64,000 nucleotides of DNA from DATNPH01 sp036703315 (GCA_036703315.1 DATNPH010000146.1:152784-216783), one strand, 5' to 3'; positions 43,227 to 52,554 are shown, numbered from the stretch's first letter. The notes: generated by a model from the sequence alone, not told the origin. Program-made: numbers and translations.

Positions 43227-45068
43227 TCATCCTTTAGAAGTGGATGGTTGCACAATTGGTAGGGTGAACCAAAATGTTGCTCCGGCTCCAGGGGTGCTAA
43301 TTACACCAATTTCTCCGCCGTGAGCCTTGATAATTTGCCGACACAGATACAAACCTAAGCCGAGCGAGAGTGAGTGTCGAGTTTGTGTTCCCCTGGTATA
43401 CAGGTTGAAGAGATGTTCAGACACGTCCTGACTCATTCCTACACCATTATCTTGGACGCTACAGCGAATCATCTGCTCCTTAGCTGTAGCACTCAACGTT
43501 ATGCTCAATCCAGGGGGATTATGTTTTAAGGCATTGGCAATCAAATTGGAGAAGACTCGCCCTAAGTGGGTCACATCAGCATTGACCGTTGGTAAATCTG
43601 CTGAAATTAGATTTGTTAGGGTTGCTTTATTTTCCGCTAGCATTGGCTCTAAATCCACGATCGCACCTTCAACAACTTGACTGAGTTGCAGGGGTTCGCA
43701 CTTGCACACTAACCCCCGAACTTCGCTCACATGTGCCTCTAGCAACGAGTTGATTAAGTTGAGTTGGCGATCGCCACTCTGAACCATCCGCTCTAAAATT
43801 GAGCGAGAAATCATTATTTTCGCTTCCGGGTTGGCTAGCAGATTCTTCACCACCATTAAGCTACCAATAACCGGGTTGCGTAAATCATGGGAAACCGCGT
43901 GAAAGAAAACCCGTAGTGCCTCCTCGGCTCGCTTGCGCTCAGTGATATCTTCGATTAAGCCTTCATAGTAAACTGGGTTTCCGCTTTCATCCCTGGCTAC
44001 TCGCGCATTCATACTCATCCAGATAATGCTGCCATCTTTACGATAGACCTGGGTTTCAAACTTGGATACGGCACCGTGTTGTTCCATTAACCGTACAAAC
44101 TCAGCGCGACGGTTGGGGTCAACATAAAGTTGGCGTGCAATATCTGTGTAGTGAGCTATTACATCTTCCGGTGTGTCGTAGCCTAAGATGCGTGCCAGGG
44201 TTGGATTGGCAGTAATAGCGCGTCCCTCAGGAGTGCTCTGGAAGATGCCCTCGCCTGCGTTCTCAAAGATGCTGCGATATTTCGCTTCAGCCACTTCCAG
44301 TTTTTGGTAAGCTGCCTCGACTTCTCGTTTAGCTTTAAACTCTGAACGTTTCAGGCTTTCGTACATGTAGATGGAAAGGTCACAGATCAGACAAAACCAG
44401 AATATAGACAACCAATCTGCACTGTGTTCAAGAGCGAAGAATCGCTTACCATCTGGTAGGCTCAGACTCAGCAGGGAATTAACACCGAAGTAGTAAGCTA
44501 AGACACCAAGTTGCGAAATTAGGTGCAAGCGCCATCTTACTGGCATGAGCGTCGCTTGAGTAAGAAATACTATGCTCCAAGCTCCAAGATCGGGAAGAGC
44601 AACCCTGTGCAGCGTTGCCCAAATCTGCTCCACCAAGGTTACCGACCAAGAAAAATACAAAAACAGAAACCCTGGATAACGGCGAGCACTTCGGGTTTTG
44701 AGCAACGCTAAGCATAAAAGTAGGCTAAGTTCTATCGCAGCAATCAGCGACGGAATTGATGGAAGTAGTTTTTTGAGTTCAGGTCTGGCAACAGTAGCTT
44801 GGATTGCAACAAGTATGGTGAAGTTAAACAGGATTGCGAGCCACAGCCCTAAACGCAGCCGCTCTAGCAAGAAGCGATCGCGCCATGCCTCGTAATCTGC
44901 TGCAATTTTCGCTGTGAAGGCATTTGCTGTGGACAGTCCCAATACATTCCTCAAGCCCGTCAGTATTAATTTGACGAGCTGAGGCAACGGCGTTCTGCCA
45001 ACCGATTTATTGAAAAACGGTTTGAATTGCATTGGGATAGCGCCTTTATCAGTTATGTCCGTGAGCAA
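43227..45068 (-). CDS. Membrane PAS sensor histidine kinase, paralogue B
   Basis: 613 residues. The first 240 residues are a multi-helix membrane sensor similar to that of the kinase at 40106 (YEAWRDRFLLERLRLGLW here; WRHRFLLERLHWLVW there). A PAS domain follows at about 261-385 (YRSIFENAGEGIFQSTPEGR, ending ITERKRAEEA). The H-box is FFHAVSHDLRNPV with His394. Catalytic motifs are NLIANALKHNPPG, VQDNGVGM and SLGLGLYLCRQI. It is probably the ancestral form, with paralogue A having lost the PAS, or A the simpler ancestor. It ends 88 bases before the PLP enzyme start. Confidence 0.9.
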   Translation of the reverse strand: MLTDITDKGAIPMQFKPFFNKSVGRTPLPQLVKLILTGLRNVLGLSTANAFTAKIAADYEAWRDRFLLERLRLGLWLAILFNFTILVAIQATVARPELKKLLPSIPSLIAAIELSLLLCLALLKTRSARRYPGFLFLYFSWSVTLVEQIWATLHRVALPDLGAWSIVFLTQATLMPVRWRLHLISQLGVLAYYFGVNSLLSLSLPDGKRFFALEHSADWLSIFWFCLICDLSIYMYESLKRSEFKAKREVEAAYQKLEVAEAKYRSIFENAGEGIFQSTPEGRAITANPTLARILGYDTPEDVIAHYTDIARQLYVDPNRRAEFVRLMEQHGAVSKFETQVYRKDGSIIWMSMNARVARDESGNPVYYEGLIEDITERKRAEEALRVFFHAVSHDLRNPVIGSLMVVKNLLANPEAKIMISRSILERMVQSGDRQLNLINSLLEAHVSEVRGLVCKCEPLQLSQVVEGAIVDLEPMLAENKATLTNLISADLPTVNADVTHLGRVFSNLIANALKHNPPGLSITLSATAKEQMIRCSVQDNGVGMSQDVSEHLFNLYTRGTQTRHSLSLGLGLYLCRQIIKAHGGEIGVISTPGAGATFWFTLPIVQPSTSKG

Positions 45069-45141
45069 GCATTCATATACTCTAAAACCTAACTTGAAGA
45101 TGGACTTCCCTGTCTTCCTATTTTCTTTACAAATAGCCGCT

Positions 45142-46251
45142 CTAAAATGCTAGACATTTCCTCATTGATTTGGCGGAAATGGTTCTTTTCCCTGCACTAG
45201 CACTGTTAGTTTTGGCAAGGGCTAGAGATTGATGGGACTCTAACTTATTAACTGCAATTTTTTTTTCAAGTTCTTTCAGTAGCTCTAGTTTTTTAGCCTC
45301 TTCGCACCAAGCCGATTGAATACCATTTCTGATTAGGTTTACAATCTCATCCAAAGAGAAATTCAGTTTTTCAATAAGCAGCCTATATTCTGCAACCAGA
45401 CTGTTATTGAACATTTTTGGATCATCAGTATTAACGCTGATGAGTAGTCCTTCATCGTAGAATTTACGGATTGGGTGAAGTGCAATATCAGCAACTACTC
45501 CCGTGCTCAGATTAGAGAGAGGACACATCTCTATTGGAATCTGTGCTTCTTTCAGAAACGATACTAATTCAGGGTCGTCTATTGCTCGTGTGCCATGTCC
45601 AATGCGATCAGCTTTTAAACTGCGGATGGCTCCCCAAATACTCTCAGAACCAGCTTCCTCGCCAGCATGGGCAGAGGTTTTAAATCCTAATTTTCTTGCT
45701 TCTTCATAGACCACTGTGTAGGGTTCAGGAGGAAAGGCTTGTTCTGAACCACCAATGCCAATTCCTATTACACCGAGATTTCTGACTTCGTGAATCTGCT
45801 TTAACCACGTCATTCCTTGTTCAGGACCAAAATCTCGAACGAGGTCAGCTACCAAATTTACCGTAATTTTATCGGCATGAACATCCAGTCCTTTGCGAAT
45901 TGCTTCTGTGAGCTTCTGAGGTTCAAGACCATGCCTAATAAAATCGCCGGGAGAATAAAAAGCTTCTACATAGATAATGTTCTGTGCGGCTAAGTCTTCT
46001 GAGACTTTACTGGCAATAAAGGTAAAGTCTTCGTATTCACGTAAGAAATTGTTCTTCCAAACCCAGGTGTCAATAAAATGAGAGAAATTTTTATATTGAA
46101 ACTTTTGCTCTAGCTGGGAAAAAGAGCCAACATCAGAAACCGCATCATATTTTTCTATCAGTTGCCAAAGCGCTGAAAGCGGTATCGCTCCTTCTAGGTG
46201 AAGATGGAGTTCAACTTTTGGTAGTTGGTGTAGTATGTTGCTCAAAAGCAT
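45142..46251 (-). CDS. add: Adenosine deaminase family protein
   Basis: 369 residues; a zinc-dependent hydrolase deaminating adenosine or a related aminopurine. Zinc ligands and active site: ELHLHLEGAIP (HxH), TSAHAGEEAG, RIGHGTRA and SVNTDDP. The last about 35 residues (SHQSLALAKTNSASAGKRTI) exceed the core and are basic. ATG 46251 starts near KVELHLHLEG as usual. Solitary: no purine-salvage neighbours. The substrate could also be adenine or a modified nucleoside, as cannot be told here. Confidence 0.88.
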   Translation of the reverse strand: MLLSNILHQLPKVELHLHLEGAIPLSALWQLIEKYDAVSDVGSFSQLEQKFQYKNFSHFIDTWVWKNNFLREYEDFTFIASKVSEDLAAQNIIYVEAFYSPGDFIRHGLEPQKLTEAIRKGLDVHADKITVNLVADLVRDFGPEQGMTWLKQIHEVRNLGVIGIGIGGSEQAFPPEPYTVVYEEARKLGFKTSAHAGEEAGSESIWGAIRSLKADRIGHGTRAIDDPELVSFLKEAQIPIEMCPLSNLSTGVVADIALHPIRKFYDEGLLISVNTDDPKMFNNSLVAEYRLLIEKLNFSLDEIVNLIRNGIQSAWCEEAKKLELLKELEKKIAVNKLESHQSLALAKTNSASAGKRTISAKSMRKCLAF

Positions 46252-46403
46252 TCGTCTATCTGAAAAGTAATCCTTCTAGTATTTCTTCAAGAAAGAAAAA
46301 TCAGATTCCGGTTTCGCCAGGTAGGCTCCATGAGCGAATGCTCACAAGGTAACGAGTAGAATGTACTCCTGACTCCTATTTCAATCAAGTTAGGAGCTGT
46401 CAA

Positions 46404-46837
46404 TCATAAGCGCCTTAGGGGAGCCAGGACGTGAGACGTTATAATTCCTGGCTGTAAACGTGGATCATCAATTGGTTTGCCAGCAACCAAGCGCAGTGGA
46501 ATTTTACCAGCCCACACTGGCAGCGAATATCAGCCTCATCATCAACTGGTGGACTAGTACACACCTTAGCTGAGGCTTCGACGATTGGTAAACCTAGCGC
46601 CAAGGTTCCGGCAAGCTCATTCCGGCTAGGTTGGCGAACTTCCTCCCACCGCCCAGGAATAAACATGTTCTGTAAAGGCATGGAGCCCTTCTAGCTTCTC
46701 TTCGGATTCCGACACCATAGACGCTGTTCCAAATAGGACAACAAACCTATAATTCATTGAATGGTTTCGCGGTCATACTTTGCTCGCTTGGCAAGTCGCT
46801 TGATTGTAGTGCGTTGCGTTGGTGTAAGGTTTTTCAT
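46404..46837 (-). pseudogene. Decayed pyridoxamine 5'-phosphate oxidase-family flavoprotein
   Basis: Three pieces in different frames together resemble the FMN-binding PPOX-type family. From ATG 46837 the frame gives LTPTQRTTIKRLAKRAKYDR then ETIQ and stop, the family's N-terminus. The next piece, HSMNYRFVVLFGTASMVSES then EEKLEGLHAFTEHV, is joined directly to it, so the middle (I estimate about 80 residues) is deleted. A frameshift leads to FIPGRWEEVRQPSRNELAGT and GLPIVEASAKV...PPVDDEAD. A second shift gives SLPVWAGKIPLRLVAGKPID then DPRLQPGIITSHVLA and a stop at 46404. The match is from recall of the family pattern. The gene cannot be functional. Confidence 0.75.
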
Positions 46838-47019
46838 TGTGCATTAATCAGGGGTCATTTGTCGGTAGCAAGAGGCTATGGCTTTCCTCTGCCTTTCTCT
46901 GCTTTCTGAACTCCTGATTGTAAGATTAATCAGCTAAATAGTCTTGTACAAGTGCCAATTTCTGAAAAATATACTAGTCCACTACTGGATTGATGTTCTA
47001 GCTTAGCAGTAATAAGAGC

Positions 47020-47463
47020 TTAATAATTGATTAATATCCAATTCCGAGGGTCTTTTAGCTGATTGGCGAAGCCTCGTGCCATTAACCAAATAGAAGTCCG
47101 AGTTCTAAAATTAGTTTTGAGCAGATAATATCCTGGTTTTGCCTGTATTGCTTCAAAACTTGTTCCAACATTATGAGCACCACCACAAAACATCCCAGCT
47201 CCTGGTATATTTATTACAAGCATTTTCGAGGAATTATCTTCAATCGGTAACATAAAAACTCCATGAACGTTATGCCGCCCATTCCAAGGATTAAATACTA
47301 TTTTATAAGGATGTATTTGATTCTTTAATTCATTAAATGTGGATATAACCTTTTCAGGGCACCTTGAGCGACTAGTAATCTTTTTGTCCAAATAATAACT
47401 ATTAACTTTAAAAAGAAATATGAAAAGTATAACTATACCTAAACTCAAAAACCTTGGTCTCAT
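47020..47463 (-). CDS. Orphan AT-rich hypothetical protein with membrane anchor
   Basis: 147 residues. N-terminal hydrophobic segment (RFLSLGIVILFIFLFKVNS, residues 4-22) is a signal anchor or uncleaved signal. The remainder is a small beta-rich domain with IVFNPWNGRHNVHGVFML, INIPGAGMFCGGAHNVG and YYLLKTNFRTRTS. The CGGAHNVG patch is unusual but matches no family I know. The gene and its flanks are noticeably more AT-rich than the surroundings, which suggests recent acquisition. It starts at ATG 47463 without a clear ribosome site. Neighbours are a pseudogene and a MarR regulator. Confidence 0.5.
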   Translation of the reverse strand: MRPRFLSLGIVILFIFLFKVNSYYLDKKITSRSRCPEKVISTFNELKNQIHPYKIVFNPWNGRHNVHGVFMLPIEDNSSKMLVINIPGAGMFCGGAHNVGTSFEAIQAKPGYYLLKTNFRTRTSIWLMARGFANQLKDPRNWILINY

Positions 47464-47642
47464 ATTTACCTTGCTATACTTTAGCTATTTTTGATTTAAA
47501 AACTAAATTTATGGAAGAAGATGATATTCTAAATATTTTTCAATCAATATAGTTGTATATTAACTAAAAATTAATTTTATAAAGACAGGATAGGGATTCC
47601 AACAATAAACAGCAGTTGCAGTTGCTATAATTGGTTAATTTG

Positions 47643-48107
47643 TCATTTATTAGCTTCTATAAGACATTCTATACACAAGTTAAAATCCGAAATCTGCTGA
47701 CCTATATTTTGGAAGAAATCATTATCAATTTGGTCTACTATTTGAATAGCTTCTACAAGTATTTGATACCCTTCATCTGTCATCATCAATGATTTTGCTC
47801 TAGTATCGGTTGCATGAGTCTCTCGTTTTACTAACCCCTTCTGTTCTAAAGTCCGCAATACTTTTGATGTCATCATAACGTCTGTTTTTGCATGAGCGGA
47901 AAGTCTCGCTTGGGTAACAGGGTTATCTTCTCGATTAAGGCAGGCAATGCCAGCTAACAAAACAAATTGAACGTGAGTTAGCCCTAAATGACTTAAACCA
48001 TCTTTCATTTTTCTTTGCCAAAGATTAGAAACCTGCCACAACAAAAAGCCCGAACTATCATTCGGGCTTTCAAACTGGAAAATTTTTTCATCCGGAGTGG
48101 ACTTCAT
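47643..48107 (-). CDS. MarR-family transcriptional regulator
   Basis: 154 residues from ATG 48107 (MKSTPDEKIFQFESP). A longer frame begins at ATG 48158, but that codon lies inside the left arm of the inverted repeat described next, so the shorter form is preferred. The winged helix has HVQFVLLAGIACLNRE, VTQARLSAHAKTDVMMTSKV (recognition helix) and VKRETHATDTRAKSLMMTDE (wing), the classic MarR order. Such proteins usually repress their own promoter and respond to small ligands or oxidants. It may control the divergent PHP gene as well. Confidence 0.88.
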   Translation of the reverse strand: MKSTPDEKIFQFESPNDSSGFLLWQVSNLWQRKMKDGLSHLGLTHVQFVLLAGIACLNREDNPVTQARLSAHAKTDVMMTSKVLRTLEQKGLVKRETHATDTRAKSLMMTDEGYQILVEAIQIVDQIDNDFFQNIGQQISDFNLCIECLIEANK

Positions 48108-48156
48108 GGAGGGATATTCTTTCCGTAGACAACATTTGGTTTGAAATAGGTTGGTC

Positions 48157-48195
48157 ATTTAGTAATCATAGCTATATTAACCGTGATTACTAAAT
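48157..48195. promoter_or_regulatory. Perfect 12-bp inverted repeat, candidate MarR operator
   Basis: ATTTAGTAATCA (48157-48168) and TGATTACTAAAT (48184-48195) are exact reverse complements separated by 15 bases that include a TAATAT-like -10 on the minus strand. The position directly upstream of the MarR gene suits autoregulation. The half-site TTAGTAA is itself nearly palindromic, so each arm might bind one dimer. Confidence 0.65.
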
Positions 48196-48321
48196 GGGTC
48201 AAGGCTTATTGAGAGTTGACATTGTTCCACAAAAGCCCTTAGAATTTGTTGCTTAATTTCAGTAAGGTTAGAATCAGAAACAATAGGTGTTTACTCTCAT
48301 CTAGGCATACAATCTCTCGCG

Positions 48322-49080
48322 TTGAAGGTTGCATCTCTTCAACTAACGCACACACCACAGCAGGCAGTTATGGCGGCCAATATTGCACAAGCTTCCGCTT
48401 CAGTCCAATTAGCAGCACAAAATCAGCAGGCGCTCAGGCAGGTCTGGGAAAACATTCAGCCAGATAGCTGTCCGCGTTCCTACAACTTCCACATGCACAC
48501 TATCTACTCTGATGGCAAGTTAAAGCCAGAAGAGTTGATCGAGCAGGCAGTCAGAATTGGTCTCAAAGGGTTTGCTATTACGGATCACCACAGTGTCGGT
48601 GGCTACCAGGTAGCTCAAAGTTGTCTGGAACAGTGGCAAAAGCAAACATTGTCCTCTACCTCAGTTCCCCGCCTCTGGACTGGCGTTGAAATTACGGCTG
48701 ACCTGTTGGGCACGGAAGTTCACATTTTGGGCTATGCCTTCGACCCTGAACATCCTGGCATACAGCCTTATCTACAAGGCAAGCAACCGCCACAGGGCGA
48801 TACTCAGGCAGCGGCTGTAATTGTTGCCTTGCATCAGGCGGGTGGCTTGGCAGTCCTGGCTCACCCAGAACGCTATCGGCGCTCAGCTAATGAGTTGATT
48901 CCTGTGGCAGCGCACTTAGGTATTGATGGCGTTGAAACTTACTATGCCTACAATAATCCTGAGCCCTGGCAACCTAGCCCGACTCAAACCCAGAAAGTTA
49001 AACAGTTGAGCGCTACCTACAATCTATTTAATACGTGCGGTACAGATACTCACGGCTTAAGCTTGCTAAAGCGTTTGTGA
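48322..49080 (+). CDS. PHP-domain metal-dependent phosphoesterase
   Basis: 252 residues if TTG 48322 is used; ATG 48370 (MAANIAQASAS) is an alternative and would give 236. The PHP motifs are YNFHMHTIYSDG, ITDHHSVGGYQVA, LAHPERYRR and CGTDTHGLSLL, which supply the His/Asp cluster for a trinuclear metal site. Related proteins hydrolyse 3',5'-nucleoside bisphosphates or nucleic-acid ends. The N-terminal 45 residues (Gln/Ala-rich) precede the domain. It is divergent from the MarR gene with the palindrome between them. Activity on a given substrate is not inferable. Confidence 0.85.
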   Translation: MKVASLQLTHTPQQAVMAANIAQASASVQLAAQNQQALRQVWENIQPDSCPRSYNFHMHTIYSDGKLKPEELIEQAVRIGLKGFAITDHHSVGGYQVAQSCLEQWQKQTLSSTSVPRLWTGVEITADLLGTEVHILGYAFDPEHPGIQPYLQGKQPPQGDTQAAAVIVALHQAGGLAVLAHPERYRRSANELIPVAAHLGIDGVETYYAYNNPEPWQPSPTQTQKVKQLSATYNLFNTCGTDTHGLSLLKRL

Positions 49081-49104
49081 TAAGCTATTGCTCATTTAAG
49101 AAAG

Positions 49105-49152
49105 CGTTAGGGCTGGTAATGGGTAATAGGTAATAGGCAATAGGTAATGGGA
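49105..49152. repeat. Heptamer-type repeat (GGTAATA)
   Basis: GGTAATGGGTAATAGGTAAT, then AGGCAATAGGTAATGGG: degenerate GGTAATA/GGTAATG heptamers in tandem downstream of the PHP gene. Complementary TTACC words (CAATTACCTCTTGACC) lie at 49184-49215, so the stretch could fold back. Confidence 0.6.
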
Positions 49153-49366
49153 TGATTAAACTCTCACAGCGCCAAGCTCTTATCAATTACCTCTTGACCA
49201 ATTACCTTTTGACCACCCAAGCCAAAGGTGTGCAACTTAAGCGCCTATCAGCTTAGTTAATTTCAGGTTGTGGATGATTTAAGGGGCGATCGCACAAGTG
49301 AAGTCTAGAGGAAGTGATCGCTTCTCTCAGAACCCTAATAGGGTAAAACATTAGGCGGGAGCCTCC

Positions 49367-49399
49367 AAAAAAAGCATTCCCAGGCACAGCCTGGGAATG
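49367..49399 (-). terminator. Rho-independent terminator of secA
   Basis: On the minus strand, CATTCCCAGGC-TGT-GCCTGGGAATG (perfect 11-bp stem, 49375-49399) is followed by CTTTTTTT. It lies about 65 bases after the secA stop. One of the strongest terminators in the window. Confidence 0.9.
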
Positions 49400-49463
49400 A
49401 AAGATAATTAAAGGTTAGAGGTTGAAAGATAACTTAAACCTTCTACCTGCAAACTTCAACCTA

Positions 49464-52256
49464 TCAAGCCGCTTGTGGTTGAGCTTGTGGCTGGAACTGG
49501 AACAGAGAGTAAACGACATTGCGGCGGATGTCGATCATCATCTCCAGGAACGTTTCATATCCCTCTTGCTTGTACTCAATCAGAGGGTCTTTTTGTCCAT
49601 AGCCCCGTAAACCTACGGACTCCCGTAGGGCGTCCATCGACTGTAAATGCTCCCGCCACAGAGTATCGATCTGCTGCAAGATAAAGAATCGCTCAGCTTG
49701 CCGCATCAATCCTGGCTGGATTTGATCGATTTGGGCTTCTTTAAGGTCGTAGGCTTTACGGACTTCTTCGTGCAAGAAGGTTTTAATTTCCCCTACTGTC
49801 ATGTCTTCTAGATGCTGTGGCTCTAGGTCTTGCAGTAAGTAGACAAATTCTTTCACCTTCGCCACTAAGTTATCTAATTGCCACTCTTCCGACGGCAAGT
49901 CTGGGTTGACGTAGGCATCGACAATATCATCCATCGTCTTTTCGGCATACTGGATGACTTGCTCTTTGAGGTCTAGTCCTTCCAGCACCCGACGTCTTTC
50001 AGCATAAATCGCTTTTCTTTGGTTGTTCATCACCTCGTCGTACTCAAACACCTGTTTCCGGGTGTCGTAGTAGAAGGTTTCGACTTTTTTCTGTGCGCCT
50101 TCTAGTGAGCGAGTGAGCATTTTGGATTCGATGGGCATATCTTCCTCGACGCGGAAGGCATTCATCAATCCTGCCACGCGATCGCCCCCAAAAATCCGCA
50201 ACAAATTGTCTTCCAAGCTCAGGAAAAACTTCGTTGAACCTGGGTCACCTTGCCGTCCGGCACGACCCCGCAGTTGGTTGTCAATCCGCCGCGATTCATG
50301 GCGTTCTGTACCAATAACGTGCAGACCGCCCAGTTGTACCACCTCGTCATGTTCACGGGACGTAAATCCTTCATATTCTTTGCGAATCGCTTTATAGACT
50401 TCTCGCAGCTTTTGAATGACTGGGTCATCTGTCGGCGCATTTTCTGAGGCGATCGCTACCTTGTCTTCTGCTTCTAGCTCCGGCAGGCTCCGCTCTCCAT
50501 ATAGCTGTACAGCAACGCTTACAGCACTTCTTAGCAGTTGTTCAGTATCTTTTGACAGTTGGGTCGGAAAAATCTGTGGACTAGCTTTCCAGCTTTTCAC
50601 CTTTTTACCCGGAGCAAAGCCTTGAGCAGGGGCTCGACCACCAGTACCCGCTACTGACATCGGCGCTAAAGAATCCTCCTCCTCAGGCATCACAATCTTA
50701 GGCATGAAGTATTCCCGCAACTTCAGTCGCGCCATGTAGTCAGAATTACCACCCAAGATGATGTCTGTGCCTCGCCCTGCCATGTTGGTAGCGATCGTCA
50801 CGGCTCCTTTTCGGCCAGCCTGAGCAATAATCTCTGATTCTCGTTCCACATTCTCTGGTCGAGCATTGAGTAGTTCATGGGGCACTCCCTGCTCTGCCAA
50901 TAGACTTGAAAGGAGCTCGGACTTTTCTACACTCGTTGTTCCTACTAAAACTGGGCGTCCGACTTCATGCATCTGGGCGCACTCGTCAGCGATGGACTTC
51001 CACTTAGCTGCCTCAGTCTTGTAAACCACATCTGCCAAGTCTCCACGTCCAGAGGGTCTGTTAGTAGGAATAATCGTCACTTGCAGATTGTAGATTTTTT
51101 CAAATTCTGCTTCTTCCGTCTTCGCGGTACCCGTCATTCCCGCTAACTTCGGATACAGCAGAAAGAAGTTTTGATAGGTAATTGTGGCAAGAGTTTGGGT
51201 TTCATTCTGAATTTCCACTCTCTCCTTCGCCTCGATCGCCTGGTGCAGACCGTCACTCCAGCGGCGTCCTGTCAACACCCGTCCGGTGAATTCGTCTACA
51301 ATCACCACTTCTTCATTGCGAACAATGTAGTTCACATCTTTAACAAACAGTTCCTTGGCTTTAATCGCATTGAAGATATAGTGTGCCCAAGGGTCATTGG
51401 GGTCATACAAATCCTGCACTTCCAGTAGCTTTTCAGCTTCGGCGAATCCCTCATCGCTTAGCAGGACGTTACGCGCCTTTTCATCCACTTCGTAGTGTTC
51501 TTCTTTATTAAGATATCGCGCTATCTCTGCTGCTTTCAAATACTTCTCAGTCGGTCGCTCTACCTGCCCTGAAATAATTAGCGGCGTCCGTGCCTCATCA
51601 ATCAGTACCGAGTCCACCTCGTCGATAATGCAATAATTAAACGGGCGTTGCACGACATCTGCCATCGCTGTCGCCATGTTGTCGCGCAGGTAGTCGAAGC
51701 CCAACTCACTATTCGTTGCATAAGTGATGTCACAGGCATAGTTCCGCTGTCGCTCCGCTGGTCCCATTCCCGATTGGATTAGCCCAACACTCAATCCCAA
51801 GAAGCGATGGATCTGTCCCATCCACTCAGCGTCCCGACGAGCCAAGTAGTCGTTGACTGTGACAATATGGACACCTCTACCACTCAGAGCATTCAGATAA
51901 GCTGGTAGTGTAGAAACCAGCGTTTTCCCTTCACCCGTTTTCATCTCGGCGATTTGTCCTTTGTGCAGGACAATACCACCTAAGAGCTGGACATCAAAAT
52001 GGCGCATTCCTAGGACTCGCCGTCCTGCTTCCCGAACTACGGCGAAAGCTGCTGGCAATAGTTCATCCAACAGCTCTTGTCGCTCTCGATCCGTCGAGGC
52101 TTTTTCCAGCCGTTGTTGAAATTCTGCCGTTTTGCCCTTTAGTTGATCGTCTGAGAGCGCCTGGATTTCTTCTTCCAGAACGTTAACATCGACCACGGAA
52201 GGCTGGTATTTTTTAAGTTTGCGTGCATTGGGATCGCCCAGGATATTTTTAAACAT
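49464..52256 (-). CDS. secA: Preprotein translocase motor SecA
   Basis: 930 residues; drives Sec-dependent export at plasma and thylakoid membranes. Walker A is MKTGEGKTLVST, Walker B VDEVDSVLIDEARTP; GTGGRAPAQG belongs to a variable insert at about 528-545. The preprotein cross-linking domain, TNMAGRGTDIILGG, LRGRAGRQGDPGS and the helical scaffold (VRVEEDMPIESKML-like FRVEEDMPIESKM) follow in order. There is no C-terminal Cys/His zinc tail; the end is FQPQAQPQAA, usual for cyanobacteria. Start ATG 52256, MFKNILGDPNARKLKKYQP. Monocistronic with its own terminator. Confidence 0.98.
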   Translation of the reverse strand: MFKNILGDPNARKLKKYQPSVVDVNVLEEEIQALSDDQLKGKTAEFQQRLEKASTDRERQELLDELLPAAFAVVREAGRRVLGMRHFDVQLLGGIVLHKGQIAEMKTGEGKTLVSTLPAYLNALSGRGVHIVTVNDYLARRDAEWMGQIHRFLGLSVGLIQSGMGPAERQRNYACDITYATNSELGFDYLRDNMATAMADVVQRPFNYCIIDEVDSVLIDEARTPLIISGQVERPTEKYLKAAEIARYLNKEEHYEVDEKARNVLLSDEGFAEAEKLLEVQDLYDPNDPWAHYIFNAIKAKELFVKDVNYIVRNEEVVIVDEFTGRVLTGRRWSDGLHQAIEAKERVEIQNETQTLATITYQNFFLLYPKLAGMTGTAKTEEAEFEKIYNLQVTIIPTNRPSGRGDLADVVYKTEAAKWKSIADECAQMHEVGRPVLVGTTSVEKSELLSSLLAEQGVPHELLNARPENVERESEIIAQAGRKGAVTIATNMAGRGTDIILGGNSDYMARLKLREYFMPKIVMPEEEDSLAPMSVAGTGGRAPAQGFAPGKKVKSWKASPQIFPTQLSKDTEQLLRSAVSVAVQLYGERSLPELEAEDKVAIASENAPTDDPVIQKLREVYKAIRKEYEGFTSREHDEVVQLGGLHVIGTERHESRRIDNQLRGRAGRQGDPGSTKFFLSLEDNLLRIFGGDRVAGLMNAFRVEEDMPIESKMLTRSLEGAQKKVETFYYDTRKQVFEYDEVMNNQRKAIYAERRRVLEGLDLKEQVIQYAEKTMDDIVDAYVNPDLPSEEWQLDNLVAKVKEFVYLLQDLEPQHLEDMTVGEIKTFLHEEVRKAYDLKEAQIDQIQPGLMRQAERFFILQQIDTLWREHLQSMDALRESVGLRGYGQKDPLIEYKQEGYETFLEMMIDIRRNVVYSLFQFQPQAQPQAA

Positions 52257-52314
52257 AGCAGGAGACGGAGACTTCTATTCGCTTGAGTATAGGGTAGAGG
52301 TTGGGTGCTAAAGA

Positions 52315-52554
52315 CTAAAGACTATAGATAACAGCCAATAGTTCAAACTTAAATTCAAAACTTTTACAGTCTTTAGTTCCTAAGTGGTAACCACTAACTG
52401 CCACTGCTTCAAGGGGCATTTTCATACTCATCCTATCATTTTCGCTCAGAGTGAGACGGTACGGGGATTTGGGCAAATGCTTGTGGGTTGTACGATAAAA
52501 TCCTTGTGCTGTCTTGATGGCAGTTTCGGAGTAAGGAATACGCAACGTGTACAA
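52315..52554 (-). CDS. Possible small protein, 79 residues
   Basis: An intact frame upstream of secA with segment SETAIKTAQGFYRTTHKHLP and SPYRLTLSENDRMSMKMPLE. It overlaps the diverged repeat at 52437-52572. The second copy at 58094-58232 gives, in the equivalent frame, EEETATDTEQGLDQTNHKFL then SKSSYCFSRE before stops, so the two copies also resemble each other as protein. No ribosome site is evident and the other strand also has an open frame. It may be a real small gene whose second copy has decayed, or simply repeat DNA. Confidence 0.3.
   Translation of the reverse strand: MYTLRIPYSETAIKTAQGFYRTTHKHLPKSPYRLTLSENDRMSMKMPLEAVAVSGYHLGTKDCKSFEFKFELLAVIYSL

Noticed and set aside
46439..46681. 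80-residue ORF as an intact gene
   Set aside because: Adjacent frames continue the same flavoprotein family on both sides, so it is one fragment of a pseudogene.
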